A stretch of 5,124 bases of DNA from Sulfurimonas sp. (GTDB taxonomy: Bacteria > Campylobacterota > Campylobacteria > Campylobacterales > Sulfurimonadaceae), in NCBI GenBank assembly GCA_015487435.1, contig WFPU01000310.1, positions 1-5,124 on the forward strand, in the 5' to 3' direction. How positions within the stretch are numbered: position 1 is the first letter of the stretch; the number at the start of each line of letters is the position of its first letter. Of the stretch, positions 4,037 to 5,124 are shown in pieces. Both the position numbers and the translations under genes were made by a program. Under the pieces are notes generated by a model, which was not told where the DNA came from, ran no database searches, and worked only from the letters and a program-made list of their open reading frames with translations.

Positions 4037-4977
4037 GACTTTTTTAATCTGTTTTTCCTCATACTCTTTTAATGTCGTTCCATCTGTTAAACACCATGAA
4101 TTACGACCATTAATTGCATAGCCAACAATTACTGCAGCGGCTTGCGAAGGACTTGGAAATAGATAGTCTTTTGTAAAAAGTAATTTATTACCATTTTCTA
4201 CTAGGACACCTTCTTCTTGTAGCTTATTTCTTAGGTTTTTGTAGCTTAATCCTAAGCTATCTCTTTCTTTAGAGAAAGCTTCAGAATCTTTTTTTACAAC
4301 AATACCTTCTTCTGTGAGAATAGCTTTTGCATCAATTTTATTAATATTCAAATATAAATCATTATTTGATGATTGAGTATTATTGGTATTTACATCATGT
4401 GATAGAGTTTCATTTATTGGTTGTTGTTTGTTAATTGGTTCTAAAACTTTATGAGACATAGCACCAATTAAAATTCTGATATTATTTATAAACTCTTCCA
4501 TTGAATCTCTATCTCCACGAGGAAGTTTAGATTGCTGTGGACTGTTTCCATTTAAAACTTTATATCTATTTGCATCTTTAGCAAGTAGTGTTAGTTTTGA
4601 CTCTAAAAATTTCACATGTGCTTTTGTAAGGTTTTCATCTTTGCTTGTAAAGAATACTACTTCATCCCAAAAATCTTTTTTTGGATCAGCTACATGTTGA
4701 GCTAATCTTTCAAATACATTTTCAGATTCCCCTATGTAAACAGAATCATTACCATTTTCATCTAATCCAAATAGAAAATATACTCCAGGTCTTTGGGCTT
4801 CAGTCCAATCTTTTAGTTTTTTAATTAGGCTTCTAGGGGATGACATTGCTTGTCCTGACCAATTAACAATTTCTGAGTGTTTTATTCCTGTCACCGAGCC
4901 ATTATCTAGATAAATTTTAATTGTTCTGCCTAATTCCATTTTGTTCCTACTTTGTATTTGTTTCTTTTGTCATCTAA
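3972..4977 (-). mobile_element. Cassette A: GIY-YIG protein cassette
   Basis: A 1.0-kb single-gene cassette between the R' core at 4972-4978 and that at 3966-3972. Its first 10 bases and its R'' region are exact complements, the longest such match among the four gene-bearing cassettes. Only about 38 bases precede the gene, with no visible promoter, so expression should depend on transcription arriving from the neighbouring cassette. Confidence 0.85.
4031..4939 (-). CDS. GIY-YIG nuclease-family protein with C-terminal DUF4357 domain
   Basis: A 302-residue protein. Residues 1-45 form the N-terminal region usual in this subgroup (TIKIYLDNGSVTGIKHSEIVNWSG). The GIY-YIG domain follows at about 50-130: GVY (52-54), YIG (68-70), then ESENVFERLAQH with R78, and FLESKL with E113 as the likely metal-binding glutamate, so the catalytic set looks complete. 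Residues 165-200 are a polar, asparagine-rich linker. The last 60 residues (LFPSPSQAAAVIVGYAINGRNSW...GTTLKEYEE) match the DUF4357 pattern. GIY-YIG enzymes nick or cut DNA; the role of this GIY-YIG/DUF4357 type is not established and its target is unknown. AGGA lies 5 bases before the ATG. The stop codon lies in the attC core. Confidence 0.88.
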   Translation of the reverse strand: MELGRTIKIYLDNGSVTGIKHSEIVNWSGQAMSSPRSLIKKLKDWTEAQRPGVYFLFGLDENGNDSVYIGESENVFERLAQHVADPKKDFWDEVVFFTSKDENLTKAHVKFLESKLTLLAKDANRYKVLNGNSPQQSKLPRGDRDSMEEFINNIRILIGAMSHKVLEPINKQQPINETLSHDVNTNNTQSSNNDLYLNINKIDAKAILTEEGIVVKKDSEAFSKERDSLGLSYKNLRNKLQEEGVLVENGNKLLFTKDYLFPSPSQAAAVIVGYAINGRNSWCLTDGTTLKEYEEKQIKKVI

Positions 4978-5124
4978 CGGCGGGGGCTGAGCTCCACTCA
5001 GTCACACTTCATAAATCCACTTGTGGATTTCTGGAGGATGGCTTAGTGTGTGCTCCTGCCAATTGTTGTATGTAGCGTAGCGGAATACGACAATTGGCAG
5101 GTTGCTCGTTCAGAGCTCAGCCCC
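4972..5124 (-). other. Second copy of the long GC-rich attC (truncated by the window end)
   Basis: From AAC at 4976 to the last base, this copy equals 3-150 except for one additional G (five Gs at 4982-4986 against four at 9-12). The R' core ATCTAAC/GTTAGAT (4972-4978) is the only core here that fully fits the GTTRRRY consensus, and it starts cassette A. The R'' end is beyond the window. The extra G makes the outer stem imperfect if the missing arm is the same as in the other copy. Confidence 0.75.

Noticed and set aside
1..5124. Composite transposon with the edge repeats as insertion sequences
   Set aside because: The repeats are about 150 bp, encode no transposase, and end in integron core sites; no target-site duplication is visible.
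1..5124. CRISPR array from the recurring attC sequences
   Set aside because: The repeats are separated by whole genes of varied length, not by uniform short spacers, and no cas gene is present.
1..5124. Integron integrase gene or attI site
   Set aside because: No tyrosine recombinase motifs occur in any frame, so the integrase, if any, lies outside the window.

Overview
This window is a stretch of integron gene-cassette array. All real genes lie on the minus strand, and each cassette ends in an attC recombination site. No integron integrase and no attI are visible, so it is either the interior of a chromosomal integron or an integrase-less cassette cluster. The genes are very AT-rich with clear Shine-Dalgarno sequences. 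The two terminal repeats are much richer in G+C. Cassette arrays full of toxin-antitoxin and restriction genes are known from chromosomal integrons, including those of Vibrio and oral Treponema. The base composition would suit an AT-rich host such as a spirochaete, but nothing here fixes the species.

Layout, read 5' to 3' on the minus strand (high to low coordinates): (0) the R' end of a long GC-rich attC at 4972-5124; (A) a cassette with a GIY-YIG/DUF4357 protein; (B) a cassette with a small basic protein, a small membrane protein and a PF09720-type antitoxin with its ParE/RelE-type toxin; (C) a brnT-brnA toxin-antitoxin cassette with a near-perfect sigma70 promoter; (D) a cassette with a C5-cytosine DNA methyltransferase and a PD-(D/E)XK restriction endonuclease; (E) a cassette of about 181 bp with no gene. 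Cassette E is a short perfect hairpin followed by a long attC nearly identical to the one at the right edge.

The best evidence for cassettes is the core sites. In every complete cassette the 7-bp R'' core of its attC is the exact reverse complement of the cassette's own first bases. The two cores within each linear attC do not match each other. This is the signature of insertion as circles by an integron integrase. Three of the four terminal genes use a TAA stop that lies inside the attC core.

Functionally the array holds three modules that punish their own loss: two type II toxin-antitoxin systems and a type II restriction-modification system. They would stabilise the array, and the restriction system would also act against incoming DNA. 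The two toxin-antitoxin modules have visible promoters of their own; the GIY-YIG cassette has almost no leader and probably depends on upstream transcription. The least understood parts are the geneless cassette E, the duplicated long attC, and the basic/membrane protein pair in cassette B.
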